From Defluviicoccus sp046348835 (GTDB lineage Bacteria; Pseudomonadota; Alphaproteobacteria; Rhodospirillales; Defluviicoccaceae), in the NCBI GenBank assembly GCA_046348835.1, contig JAXMDM010000003.1, positions 310,001-374,000 on the forward strand: 64,000 nucleotides of DNA, in the 5' to 3' direction. Position numbers and translations under genes: made by a program. Below the pieces are notes generated by a model. The model saw only the letters and a program-made list of their open reading frames with translations, ran no database searches and was not told the origin of the DNA. Below are positions 16,274 to 23,993 of the stretch, in pieces (the first letter of the stretch is position 1; each line of letters opens with the position of its first letter).

Positions 16274-16278
16274 ATGGG

Positions 16279-16566
16279 TTACGCGAGATGTTCATAGAGA
16301 TCTTCCCACTGCGGATTGACAGCGAGGATGAGCCGCACCTTCCATGCCCGCGGCCAATGCTTCATGGTCTTCTCTCGCTGAATTGCAATCCGGATATCCT
16401 CGTGGTGTTCAGCCCAGACCAGTTGTTTCAGGCCGTAACGCTTGGTGAACCCCTCGACTACACCTTCCCGGTGTTGCCAGATTCGCTGGGCAAGGTCACT
16501 GGTCACGCCGATATACAGCGTTCCATTGGGACGATTGGTCATGATGTAGACCCACCCACCCTGCAT
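16279..16566 (-). CDS. stand-alone GIY-YIG nuclease-family protein
   Basis: 95-residue protein consisting of a single GIY-YIG endonuclease domain, without the DNA-binding parts of UvrC or homing enzymes. Visible catalytic elements are WVYIM (residues 5-9) and TLYIG (16-20), forming the VYI...YIG signature; the arginine in DLAQRIWQHR; the family block GFTKRYGLKQLVW; and the glutamate in AIQREKTMKHW. All key residues are present, so it may be active. The ATG at 16566 fits the family start; an open frame extends to 16602. The gene is enclosed by a perfect-looking pair of inverted repeats (16241-16273 and 16610-16642) within a second inverted pair, giving it the appearance of a mobile cassette of about 400 bp. 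Confidence 0.85.
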   Translation of the reverse strand: MQGGWVYIMTNRPNGTLYIGVTSDLAQRIWQHREGVVEGFTKRYGLKQLVWAEHHEDIRIAIQREKTMKHWPRAWKVRLILAVNPQWEDLYEHLA

Positions 16567-16609
16567 GCGGCATATCCATGCTAAAATGGGGTCGCTGCGC
16601 AACCGTTCT

Positions 16610-16642
16610 CGTGGATGGCCGTGACAAGCACGGCCATGACGG
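16610..16642. repeat. inner inverted repeat, right arm
   Basis: Reverse complement of 16241-16273 with two mismatches in the central loop (ACAAG in place of the complement of CCCGT). It starts eight bases upstream of the longest possible GIY-YIG start. Confidence 0.8.
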
Positions 16643-16652
16643 GGGAGTCCGT

Positions 16653-16688
16653 ATGCGTCGGAATACGCCTTCGGCTATTCCGACCTAC
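16653..16688. repeat. outer palindromic repeat, right copy
   Basis: ATGCGTCGGAATACGCC, TTC, then GGCTATTCCGACCTAC: the reverse complement of the left copy at 16017-16053 apart from the loop. It ends three bases before the stop codon of the intact GST gene. Confidence 0.75.
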
Positions 16689-16691
16689 GGG

Positions 16692-17360
16692 CTAAAAATC
16701 CAGGTCGGCGTAGATGGGGGCGGGGGCGAGGCCGGGGATGTAGTCGGCGAGGAGGGGCCGGAAGCTGGGGCGCGACTTGATCCTGGCGTACCAGGTCTTC
16801 GCCTCCTCGTACTGGTCCCACGGCACGTCGCCCAGGTAGTCGACGCACGACAGGTGGGCGGCGGCGGTCAGGTCGGCCAGGGTCAGCCGGTCGCCGGCGA
16901 GCCAGGTCCGCCGCTCCATCAGGAAGCCGACGTACTCCAGGTGGCTGCGGACGTTCTGGTGGCCGGCGCGGATCGCCCGGGAGTCCGGGTGGCCGGTGCG
17001 CTGCAGCCGGTTGACCACCTTCTCCCCCACCAGGTTCTCCGTCACCTCGCGGTTGAACTTGCGGTCGAACCAGCCGACCAGGCGCCGGACCTCGGCCCGC
17101 TCGCCGGCGTCGCGGCCGATCAGCGGCGGGTCGGGGGACTTCTCTTCCAGGTACTCGACGATCGCCTGGCTGTCGGCCAAGGTGGTCCCGTCGGAGTTTT
17201 CCAGCACCGGCACCTCGCCGGCGGGATTGAGGGCGAGGAAATCCGGCCGCCGCTCCCACTCCGCCTCCAGCTGCAACTCGCAGTCGAGTCGCTTCTCGGC
17301 CAGGAAAAGGCGAACCTTCCGGCAACCCGGCGATAACGGCTGATGGTAGAGCGTCCACAT
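16692..17360 (-). CDS. glutathione S-transferase family protein
   Basis: Soluble GST-fold enzyme, 222 residues. The N-terminal thioredoxin-like domain shows LYHQPLSPGCRKVRLFLAEK (the catalytic Ser/Cys region), the cis-Pro loop GEVPVLENSDGTTL and the glutathione-contacting DSQAIVEYLEE. The helical C-domain contains FLMERRTWLAGDRLTLADLT (the N-capping box region) and the ending PAPIYADLDF. The ATG at 17360 matches the family start MWTLYHQP; 15 further codons upstream have no family content. Its last 216 bases are duplicated at 15796-16011. It is divergent from the binding-protein gene at 17492. The substrate is unknown. Confidence 0.88.
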   Translation of the reverse strand: MWTLYHQPLSPGCRKVRLFLAEKRLDCELQLEAEWERRPDFLALNPAGEVPVLENSDGTTLADSQAIVEYLEEKSPDPPLIGRDAGERAEVRRLVGWFDRKFNREVTENLVGEKVVNRLQRTGHPDSRAIRAGHQNVRSHLEYVGFLMERRTWLAGDRLTLADLTAAAHLSCVDYLGDVPWDQYEEAKTWYARIKSRPSFRPLLADYIPGLAPAPIYADLDF

Positions 17361-17491
17361 GGCCGCCTGCCTAACACAGGTCCGGCCGCCGTCGCAATTC
17401 GGCAACGCCGACCGCAGGCTCCGGCTTGCGGGAAGGGCGCTCCCGCGCTATTGCCGCGGCAGGGAATCGAACCGCCCGGGAGAACAACGTC

Positions 17492-18772
17492 GTGATCCAT
17501 CGAATCGCATGGCTGCTGGTTGCCGCCGGCGTCGCCGTCGCCGGCATCGCCGACGCCGAGACCGCGCCCCCCATTCCGGTGGGCAATCTCGTCGATTTCA
17601 CCGGGCCGACCGCGTCGGTCGGCATTCCCTACGGGCGCGGCAAAGAGGATGCGGTGGCATGGATCAACGCCCACGGCGGCGTCGCCGGCAGGCCGATCGC
17701 CCTTGACACCTTCGATGCGGGATACGAGGTGCCGCCCGCCATCGCCCGCTACCAGGCCTGGCACAAGGACGGGGCGGTGGCGGTACAGGGTTGGGGGACC
17801 GCCGACGCCGAGGCCCTGAGCCGCTTCGTCGGCGAGGATCAGATTCCGTTCTTCTCCGCCTCGTATTCCAGCGCCCTGACCGATCCGCTCGGTCGGGGGC
17901 CGGAGACGAAGCGGCCGAGCCCCTACAACTTCATCATGGGGCCGTCGTACTCGGACGGCATCCGGGCGCTGCTCGACTGGGCGAAGGCCAACTGGCAGGG
18001 TGCCGGCCGCGAGGGCCAGCCCCGTTTCGTCCATATGGGCGACAATCACCCCTATCCCGCTTCGGCCAAGAAGGCGGGCGAGGCCTATGCGCGGGAACTG
18101 GGATTCATCGTCCTGCCGGCGATCCAGTATCCGATGGCGCCCACCGACGTCCGCCAGCAGTGCCTCGATCTGAAGGCGTCCGGCGCCGATTATGCCTATC
18201 TGGGCAATACCGCCGGCTCCAACATCGGGCTCCTGCAGACGTGTCGGAAGATGGGCGTGCAGGTGCAGTTCCTGTCGAACATCTGGGGGATCGATGAGCC
18301 GGCGCTGCAGGCGGCCGGTCCCGCCGCCGACGGCGTCGTCTGGGTGATGGGCGGCGGCACGTGGCTCGAGGGCACCCAGGGCATGGCCAAGGTCCGGGAA
18401 ATCGCCGCCGCCGCCGGCACCACCGGCTACCAGCCGCATCACTACATCCGCGCCGTCTGCTCGGTGTTTTTCATGCGGGAGGCGATGAATTGGGCGGCCG
18501 CCAACGGCGGCGTCACCGGCCCCCATATCCGCGACGGCCTGTATCAGAAGCGCGACTGGGTTCCGGAAGGCCTGGAGGGCGCATGCAGCCCCGCCACCTG
18601 GACCCCCGACGATCATCGCGGCTTCAACCTCATCCGCATCTATCAGGCCCGTATCGCCGAACCGCTGCCGGCCGATGCCGATCTCACCAGCCTGATCGAG
18701 GACGGCAAGATCGCCATGGCGCCGGTGTTCGAGGTTAGCGTGCCGCGGCGGGCCGACTGGCTCGGCTGGTAG
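17492..18772 (+). CDS. ABC transporter substrate-binding protein (branched-chain amino acid/amide type)
   Basis: Periplasmic type I binding protein of the Leu/Ile/Val-amide (Peripla_BP_6) class, 426 residues. The GTG at 17492 follows GGGAGAAC and gives a Sec signal (AWLLVAAGVAVAGIADAE). Family blocks are IPVGNLVDFTGPTASVGIPY, GVAGRPIALDTFDAGYEV, QGWGTADAEALSRFV and QIPFFSASYSSALTDP, the region equivalent to the ligand-binding serines. Cys residues in VRQQCLDL, LLQTCRKM, RAVCSVF and GACSPATW could form disulfides. No permease or ATPase genes are adjacent, so it is an orphan receptor that must share a distant transporter or serve as a sensor. A strong terminator follows at 18996. Confidence 0.84.
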   Translation: MIHRIAWLLVAAGVAVAGIADAETAPPIPVGNLVDFTGPTASVGIPYGRGKEDAVAWINAHGGVAGRPIALDTFDAGYEVPPAIARYQAWHKDGAVAVQGWGTADAEALSRFVGEDQIPFFSASYSSALTDPLGRGPETKRPSPYNFIMGPSYSDGIRALLDWAKANWQGAGREGQPRFVHMGDNHPYPASAKKAGEAYARELGFIVLPAIQYPMAPTDVRQQCLDLKASGADYAYLGNTAGSNIGLLQTCRKMGVQVQFLSNIWGIDEPALQAAGPAADGVVWVMGGGTWLEGTQGMAKVREIAAAAGTTGYQPHHYIRAVCSVFFMREAMNWAAANGGVTGPHIRDGLYQKRDWVPEGLEGACSPATWTPDDHRGFNLIRIYQARIAEPLPADADLTSLIEDGKIAMAPVFEVSVPRRADWLGW

Positions 18773-19096
18773 GAGGTGTTCCCGGTTGCCGCCGGGGCCG
18801 CGATGTCCCAGTCGGGCTATGCTAACCCCAAGTGAGGCCATGGAACGCGTAACTCAGCGTCGGTATTCCCCTCATTGGTGTAAGAAATTGCTTATTATTG
18901 CCACAATGCCCCGGTACCCCTCTTCCTCATTCAGACCTGCTACGAGACCGAACCGGGGTGACCCGACCTCCGGTTCTCTAGATCAGAGCATTGCTGGGGG
19001 CGGCCGATGCGGTTATCGGCCGCCCCCTTTGTTGCGCCCACGCCCCCTTCGTCCAAACCCCGGCCGCGGTGCCGGGCGGTGGCTGCGGGGAGAGCG
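18773..19096. other. intergenic region with strong terminator
   Basis: 324 bases between the binding protein and ccmA. The middle (about 18860-18930) is AT-richer than its surroundings and holds no supported gene; the end carries the terminator at 18996-19030 and the ccmA ribosome site GGGGAGAG (19087-19094). The 220-base distance from the binding-protein stop to the terminator could be a long 3' UTR or a separate small RNA. Confidence 0.4.
18996..19030 (+). terminator. rho-independent terminator upstream of ccmA
   Basis: GGGGGCGGCCGAT (18996-19008), loop GCGGTT, ATCGGCCGCCCCC (19015-19027), then TTT. This is a perfect 13-bp stem. It separates the binding-protein transcript from the ccm operon. 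Confidence 0.75.
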
Positions 19097-19732
19097 ATGA
19101 GCCGCTTTGCCGGCGCGGCGCTCGGTTGCCGAAGGGGCGAACGGCCGGTGTTCGACGGTCTCGGCTTCAGTCTCGATGACGGCGGTGCCCTGGTGCTCAC
19201 CGGCGCCAACGGCAGCGGCAAGACGAGCCTGTTGCGGCTGATGGCCGGGCTGCTCCTTCCCATCGCCGGTCGGCTTCTCTGGGACGGCAGGGAGGTGGCG
19301 GCGGACGACCGCGCCCATGCCCGCCGGCTGCGCTTCGTCGGCCACGGCGACGCGCTGAAGCCGGCGCTCACCGCCGCCGAGAACCTGGCCTTCTGGGCCG
19401 CCTTCGACGGTGGGTCCGCGGCCGTCGGCGAGCGCGTCGAGGCGGCGCTGGCGGCGTTTGCCATCACCCGCCTCGCCGATGTTCCCGGCCGCTATCTGTC
19501 GGCCGGCCAGCGCCGCCGGCTGGCGCTTTGCCGGCTGTTGATCACCGACGCACCGCTGTGGCTGTTGGACGAGCCGCGCACCGCCCTCGACCACGATGCC
19601 GTCGCCTGTCTGGACCGTGCCCTGGCGGCGCATCGGGCGGCGGGCGGCCTCTGCGTCCTCGCCGTACACGGGGGCGACTTGCCGCCGGGGGCCTCCGTGC
19701 TCGACCTGGATGCTCACACCGCCCGATGCTGA
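19097..19732 (+). CDS. ccmA: heme exporter ATP-binding protein CcmA
   Basis: ATPase of the CcmABCD complex that releases holo-CcmE from CcmC during cytochrome c maturation; peripheral on the inner membrane. Walker A is TGANGSGKTSL, the signature is YLSAGQRRRLAL, and Walker B is PLWLLDEPRTALD. In these CcmA signatures the usual LSGGQ reads LSAGQ, normal for the family. The ATG at 19097 follows GGGGAGAG by two to nine bases, and the 211-residue length is normal. It is the first gene of the operon ccmABCDEFGHI, and its stop overlaps the ccmB start by seven bases. Confidence 0.93.
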   Translation: MSRFAGAALGCRRGERPVFDGLGFSLDDGGALVLTGANGSGKTSLLRLMAGLLLPIAGRLLWDGREVAADDRAHARRLRFVGHGDALKPALTAAENLAFWAAFDGGSAAVGERVEAALAAFAITRLADVPGRYLSAGQRRRLALCRLLITDAPLWLLDEPRTALDHDAVACLDRALAAHRAAGGLCVLAVHGGDLPPGASVLDLDAHTARC

Positions 19733-20394
19733 ACGCCGTCCGCGTCCTCGTCGTGCGCGACCTGCGCCTGGCCTTCCGGCACGGGCTGGACAGCCTGATG
19801 GCACTGGTTTTCTTCGTCCTCGCGGTGATCCTGTTTCCCTTCGGCGTCGGTCCCGAGGCGGATCTGCTGTCGCGCATCGCCGGCGGCGTCATCTGGGTGG
19901 CGGCCCTCCTGGCGGCACTGTTGGCCCTGGAGCGGCTGTTCCAGGCGGATTACGAGGACGGCACCCTGGAGCTCCTGGCGCTCGGTCCGGCGCCGCTCTC
20001 TGCCGTCGCCCTGGCCAAGATCGCCGCCCACTGGCTGATCACCGGCGTTCCGTTGTTGATCGCGGCGCCGGTGCTGGCGGTGATCATGCACCTGGACGGC
20101 CGCGCCTACGGCGCCCTCTTGGCGTCGCTGGCCCTGGGGACGCCGGTCCTCAGTCTGATCGGCGGTGTCGGTGCCGCCCTCGTCCTCGGCGCCCGACGTG
20201 GCGGCGTTCTGCTGGCGTTGCTCGTTTTGCCGCTCTACATTCCGGTGCTGATCTTCGGCGTCGCCGCAGTGGAAGCCGCGGTCCTCGGCTTCCCGGTGCG
20301 ACCGCACCTGTGGATGCTGGGGGCCTTCCTCCTCCTGGCGGCGGCGCTGGTGCCGTGGGCGGCCGGCGCGGCCCTGCGCCAGGCGCTGGACTGA
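19726..20394 (+). CDS. ccmB: heme exporter membrane protein CcmB
   Basis: Integral membrane partner of CcmA, 222 residues with six predicted helices (for example LMALVFFVLAVILFPFGVG, VIWVAALLAALLALERLF and GGVLLALLVLPLYIPVLIF). The family stretch LFQADYEDGTLELLALGPAP, in the first cytoplasmic loop, is clear. The ATG overlaps the end of ccmA by seven bases, so the two are coupled. A 117-base gap follows before ccmC, the only sizeable gap in the operon. Confidence 0.93.
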   Translation: MLNAVRVLVVRDLRLAFRHGLDSLMALVFFVLAVILFPFGVGPEADLLSRIAGGVIWVAALLAALLALERLFQADYEDGTLELLALGPAPLSAVALAKIAAHWLITGVPLLIAAPVLAVIMHLDGRAYGALLASLALGTPVLSLIGGVGAALVLGARRGGVLLALLVLPLYIPVLIFGVAAVEAAVLGFPVRPHLWMLGAFLLLAAALVPWAAGAALRQALD

Positions 20395-20511
20395 CGGACT
20401 GGGCGACGCCCCGAGCGGAATGGCGGCGGTGACCGGCGCCACTGCCCACATAACGGCCATGAAGACGAGCGGCTGGTGAGGACCTGGGCCAGTGGAGGCC
20501 AGGAAGGAGTG

Positions 20512-21231
20512 ATGTTCGGATACGCCAATCCCACCCGGTTCATGCGGCTCAGCGCCCGCCTGCTGCCTTGGCTGGCGGCGGCGACGCTGGCTCTGAGCGC
20601 GCTCGGGGTCTATCTCGCGCTGTTCGCTTCGCCCCCCGACTATCAGCAGGGGGAGACGGTGCGGATCATGTACGTGCACGTTCCGGCCGCCTGGATGGCC
20701 CTGTTCTGCTACACCAGCATGGCGATCGCGTCGGCGGTGGGGCTGATCTGGCGCCATCCGGTGGCGGAGCTGGCGGCGAAGGCGACGGCCCCCATCGGGG
20801 CCGCCTTCACCTTCGTCGCCCTGGTCACCGGCTCCCTCTGGGGCAAACCGATGTGGGGCACCTGGTGGGTGTGGGACGCGCGGCTGACCTCGGTCCTGGT
20901 GCTCTTCTTCCTCTATCTCGGCTACATCGCCCTCAGCGAAGCCTTCGACGATCCCGGCCGCGGCACCCGGGCGGCCTCGATCCTCGCCCTCGTCGGCTTC
21001 GTCAACGTGCCGATCATCAAGTTTTCCGTCGACTGGTGGAATACCTTGCACCAGCCGGCCAGCGTCGGCCGCCTGGGCGGCCCGACCATCGATGCCAGCA
21101 TGCTCGCCCCGTTGCTGGTCATGGCCCTGGCGTTCACCGCCTATTACGCCTGGCTGCTCCTCATCCGCATGCGCAGCGAGATCCTGGCCGGCCGCATCCG
21201 GGCGATGCGCTACCGCCAGGCGCGGGCCTGA
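20512..21231 (+). CDS. ccmC: heme ABC transporter permease / heme handling protein CcmC
   Basis: Inner-membrane protein that presents heme to CcmE, 239 residues. The periplasmic tryptophan-rich WWD domain reads WGTWWVWDARLTS, with flanking external histidines (YVHVPAAWM and WNTLHQPASV) that ligate heme. Six hydrophobic helices are visible. The ATG at 20512 lies only two bases after GGAG, so the GTG at 20509 or another nearby start is conceivable. It is in the ccm operon, followed after five bases by ccmD. Confidence 0.94.
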   Translation: MFGYANPTRFMRLSARLLPWLAAATLALSALGVYLALFASPPDYQQGETVRIMYVHVPAAWMALFCYTSMAIASAVGLIWRHPVAELAAKATAPIGAAFTFVALVTGSLWGKPMWGTWWVWDARLTSVLVLFFLYLGYIALSEAFDDPGRGTRAASILALVGFVNVPIIKFSVDWWNTLHQPASVGRLGGPTIDASMLAPLLVMALAFTAYYAWLLLIRMRSEILAGRIRAMRYRQARA

Positions 21232-21236
21232 CGGGT

Positions 21237-21437
21237 ATGGAGCGGTTGACCGCCTTCTTCCACATGGGCGGCTATGCCTGGTTCGTCTGGCCGGCCTTCG
21301 CGCTCACCGTCGTCGTCCTGGTGGGGTTGGCGCTGATCAGCGGACGGGCGCTGAAGCGCCGGGAGGACGCACTGGCCGCCATGGGTGAGCGGCGGCGGCC
21401 GCCCGCCCGCGGCGACGCGGAGGCGACCGATGCTTAG
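21237..21437 (+). CDS. ccmD: heme exporter protein CcmD
   Basis: Small single-span membrane protein that stabilises the CcmABC-CcmE complex, 66 residues. It has a short periplasmic start MERLTAFFHMGGYAWFVWPA, one helix (FALTVVVLVGLALISG) and a basic cytoplasmic tail (RALKRREDALAAMGERRR). The family motif GGYAxFVWPA is explicit. Its end overlaps the start of ccmE by eight bases. Confidence 0.9.
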   Translation: MERLTAFFHMGGYAWFVWPAFALTVVVLVGLALISGRALKRREDALAAMGERRRPPARGDAEATDA

Positions 21438-21978
21438 ACGCACCCGCCAGCGGCTGGCCCTGGTCGGGATCGGCGTTGCCCTCGTCGGCATCGCCGCGGC
21501 GATCATCCTCACCCAGTTGCAAGAACATCTCGTCTTCTTCAACAGCCCCACCCAGCTCCTGGAAAAGCCGGAGCTGATGGCCGACAGGCGGCTGCGCATC
21601 GGCGGCCTGGTGGAGGACGGCAGCGTCGAGAAGGCGGGCGACGGGGTGGTTCGCTTCCGCATCACCGATCTCGCCCGCTCGGTGCCGGTCCGCTACCGCG
21701 GCATCCTCCCCGACCTGTTCCGCGAGGGCCAGGGCGTCGTCGTCGAGGGGAAGATGCAGAACGGCCTGTTCGTCGCCGATCAGGTGCTGGCCAAGCACGA
21801 CGAGAACTACATGCCGCCCGAGGTCGCCGACGCGCTGAAGGCCTCGGGGCAGTGGCAGCACATGCGCGAGAAGATGGAGAACGCCGGCCAGCACGTCGGG
21901 CCGCCGGGACCGGGAGCGGCGGCGGTACCTTCCGGTCCGCCGGTCGGTGCGGCTGCTGCCGGAGGAGGGGTGCGATGA
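21430..21978 (+). CDS. ccmE: cytochrome c maturation heme chaperone CcmE
   Basis: Periplasmic, membrane-anchored heme chaperone that binds heme covalently through a histidine, 182 residues. The N-terminal anchor is LALVGIGVALVGIAAAIILT. The OB-fold body includes LRIGGLVEDGSVEK and VRFRITDLARSVPVRYRGIL. The heme-binding segment is VLAKHDENYMPPEV with His123 in the conserved KHDENY context. The C-terminus carries a Gly/Pro/Ala-rich tail of about 35 residues, somewhat longer than usual. It overlaps both neighbours. Confidence 0.94.
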   Translation: MLRRTRQRLALVGIGVALVGIAAAIILTQLQEHLVFFNSPTQLLEKPELMADRRLRIGGLVEDGSVEKAGDGVVRFRITDLARSVPVRYRGILPDLFREGQGVVVEGKMQNGLFVADQVLAKHDENYMPPEVADALKASGQWQHMREKMENAGQHVGPPGPGAAAVPSGPPVGAAAAGGGVR

Positions 21979-23993
21979 CGGTTGAACTCGGTCAGTTCGC
22001 GCTGGCGCTGGCGCTGGCCGTGTCGCTGATCCAGGCGACGGTGCCGCAGATGGGCGCGCATAGCGGCCGTCTCGCCTGGATGCAACTGGCCGACTCGGCG
22101 GCGCTGGCCCAGTTCCTGCTGGTGGCCGTCGCCTTCGGTTGCCTGATGCTGGCCAACGTTACCTCGGACTTTTCGGTCCTCAACGTCGCCGCCAATTCCC
22201 ATTCCACCAAGCCGATGCTCTACAAAATCGCGGGGACGTGGGGCAATCACGAGGGCTCGATGCTGTTGTGGGTCCTCATCCTCTCCGTCTTCGGCGCGGC
22301 GCTGGCGCTGGCCGGCGGCAACCTGCCGCCGTCGCTGAAGGCGCGGGCGCTGGCGGTACAGGCGGCCATCGCCGCCGGCTTCTACCTGTTCATCCTGTTC
22401 ACCTCCAACCCGTTCACCCGGCTGGAGCCGCCGCCGGCGGACGGCCGCGGGTTGAACCCGCTGCTGCAGGACCCGGGCCTCGCCTTCCATCCGCCCTTCC
22501 TCTACCTGGGCTACGTGGGCTTCTCGATGGCGTTCTCGTTCGCCGTCGCCGCCCTGATCGAAGGTCGCGTCGACGCCGCCTGGGCGCGCTGGGTCCGGCC
22601 GTGGACGCTCGCCGCCTGGATCTTCCTCAGCATCGGCATCGGCCTCGGCTCCTGGTGGGCCTACTACGAGCTCGGCTGGGGCGGCTGGTGGTTCTGGGAT
22701 CCGGTGGAGAACGCCTCGCTGTTGCCATGGCTGGCGGGCACGGCGCTCCTCCATTCGGCGATCGTCGTCGAGAAGCGGGACTCCCTGAAGGCCTGGACCG
22801 TCTTCCTCGCCATCCTCACCTTCTCGCTCAGCCTGCTCGGCACCTTCCTCGTCCGCTCGGGGGTGCTGACCTCGGTGCACGCCTTCGCCACCGACCCCAC
22901 CCGCGGCACCTTCATCCTCGTCCTTCTGGTCGTCATCATCGGCACCTCGCTGGCGCTGTTCGCCTGGCGGGGGCCGCAGCTGCGGGCGACCGGGGTGTTC
23001 CGGCCGATTTCGCGCGAGGGCGCGCTGCTGGTCAACAACCTGCTGCTGGCCACGGCGACGGCGACGGTGCTGCTGGGCACCCTCTACCCGCTCCTGGCGG
23101 AGGCGATCGGCGGTGCCAAGGTCTCCGTCGGCGCCCCCTTCTTCAACGCCACCTTCGTGCCGCTGATGACCCCGCTGATCGTGCTGATGGCGGTCGGCCC
23201 GTTGTTGCCGTGGAAGCGCGGCGACCTCTTCTCCGCCTTGCGCAAGCTGTGGATCGCCGCCGCGGCGGCCGTTGCGGTGAGCCTGCTCACCCTCGTCTGG
23301 TTCGACCCGAGGAGCGCCGTGGGCGCCCTCGGTCTCGGTCTCGCCGCCTGGCTGCTGATGGGGACCCTGGTGGAACTGGCCGAGCGGCTCCGTCTGTTTC
23401 GCGCCCCTTTGGCCGAGAGCCGGCAGCGCCTTTCCCGCCTGCCACGGGCCGCCCTCGGCATGACCCTGGCCCACGCCGGCCTCGCCTTCGTCATTGCCGG
23501 GGTCACCGCGTCCAGCGTCTGGAAGGAGGAGCGGATCCTGGTGATGGCACCGGGAGAGACCACCACGATCGGCCGGTACGCCGTCACCTTCGAGGGGGCG
23601 GCACCGGTGGCCGGCCCCAATTACCAGGCGTTGCGCGGCCGGATGACGGCGCGCGCCGGCGGCGACGTTGTCGCCGTGCTGACGCCGGAACGGCGTTCCT
23701 ATCCGGTGGAGCGCCAGGAGACCACCGAGGCGGCGATCGTGCCGCGGCCGCTGGGCGACCTCTACGGGGTGATCGGCGAGGCGCAGCATAAAGAGAATGG
23801 CGAGGACGGCTGGGTGATCCGGCTCTATTTCGAGCCCCTCGTCCACTGGATCTGGGGGGGCATCCTGATCATGGTCTCGGGCGGCCTGGTCAGCCTCAGC
23901 GACCGCCGCTTGCGAGTCGGTGCACCCGCTGCCCGCCGCCGCCGGCTGGCCGGACCCGGGCCGCAGGGCGCGGCGGCGGGAGCCGGCGAATGA
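21975..23993 (+). CDS. ccmF: heme lyase CcmF
   Basis: Large polytopic inner-membrane protein that attaches heme from CcmE to apocytochrome CXXCH motifs, 672 residues. The WWD domain reads GWGGWWFWDPVENASLLPWL, preceded by the family stretch NPLLQDPGLAFHPPFLYLGY with its conserved His. Over ten hydrophobic helices are evident, and the C-terminal periplasmic domain before the last helix includes RRSYPVERQETTEAAI. The start overlaps ccmE by four bases (ATGA) and the end overlaps ccmG. Length is normal. Confidence 0.95.
   Translation: MTVELGQFALALALAVSLIQATVPQMGAHSGRLAWMQLADSAALAQFLLVAVAFGCLMLANVTSDFSVLNVAANSHSTKPMLYKIAGTWGNHEGSMLLWVLILSVFGAALALAGGNLPPSLKARALAVQAAIAAGFYLFILFTSNPFTRLEPPPADGRGLNPLLQDPGLAFHPPFLYLGYVGFSMAFSFAVAALIEGRVDAAWARWVRPWTLAAWIFLSIGIGLGSWWAYYELGWGGWWFWDPVENASLLPWLAGTALLHSAIVVEKRDSLKAWTVFLAILTFSLSLLGTFLVRSGVLTSVHAFATDPTRGTFILVLLVVIIGTSLALFAWRGPQLRATGVFRPISREGALLVNNLLLATATATVLLGTLYPLLAEAIGGAKVSVGAPFFNATFVPLMTPLIVLMAVGPLLPWKRGDLFSALRKLWIAAAAAVAVSLLTLVWFDPRSAVGALGLGLAAWLLMGTLVELAERLRLFRAPLAESRQRLSRLPRAALGMTLAHAGLAFVIAGVTASSVWKEERILVMAPGETTTIGRYAVTFEGAAPVAGPNYQALRGRMTARAGGDVVAVLTPERRSYPVERQETTEAAIVPRPLGDLYGVIGEAQHKENGEDGWVIRLYFEPLVHWIWGGILIMVSGGLVSLSDRRLRVGAPAARRRRLAGPGPQGAAAGAGE

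Larger units (their letters stand above)
16241..16642 (-). mobile_element. candidate GIY-YIG repeat-bracketed cassette
   Basis: A 402-bp unit consisting of the GIY-YIG gene plus 33-bp inverted arms, each of which can fold by itself. Outside it, inverted palindromes at 16017-16053 and 16653-16688 and a 216-bp direct duplication of GST sequence (15796-16011 and 16690-16905) frame the locus. The layout resembles REP/RAYT loci, where a nuclease gene is flanked by inverted palindromes, but with a GIY-YIG enzyme instead of a Y1 transposase. That the unit moves is inference. Confidence 0.45.
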
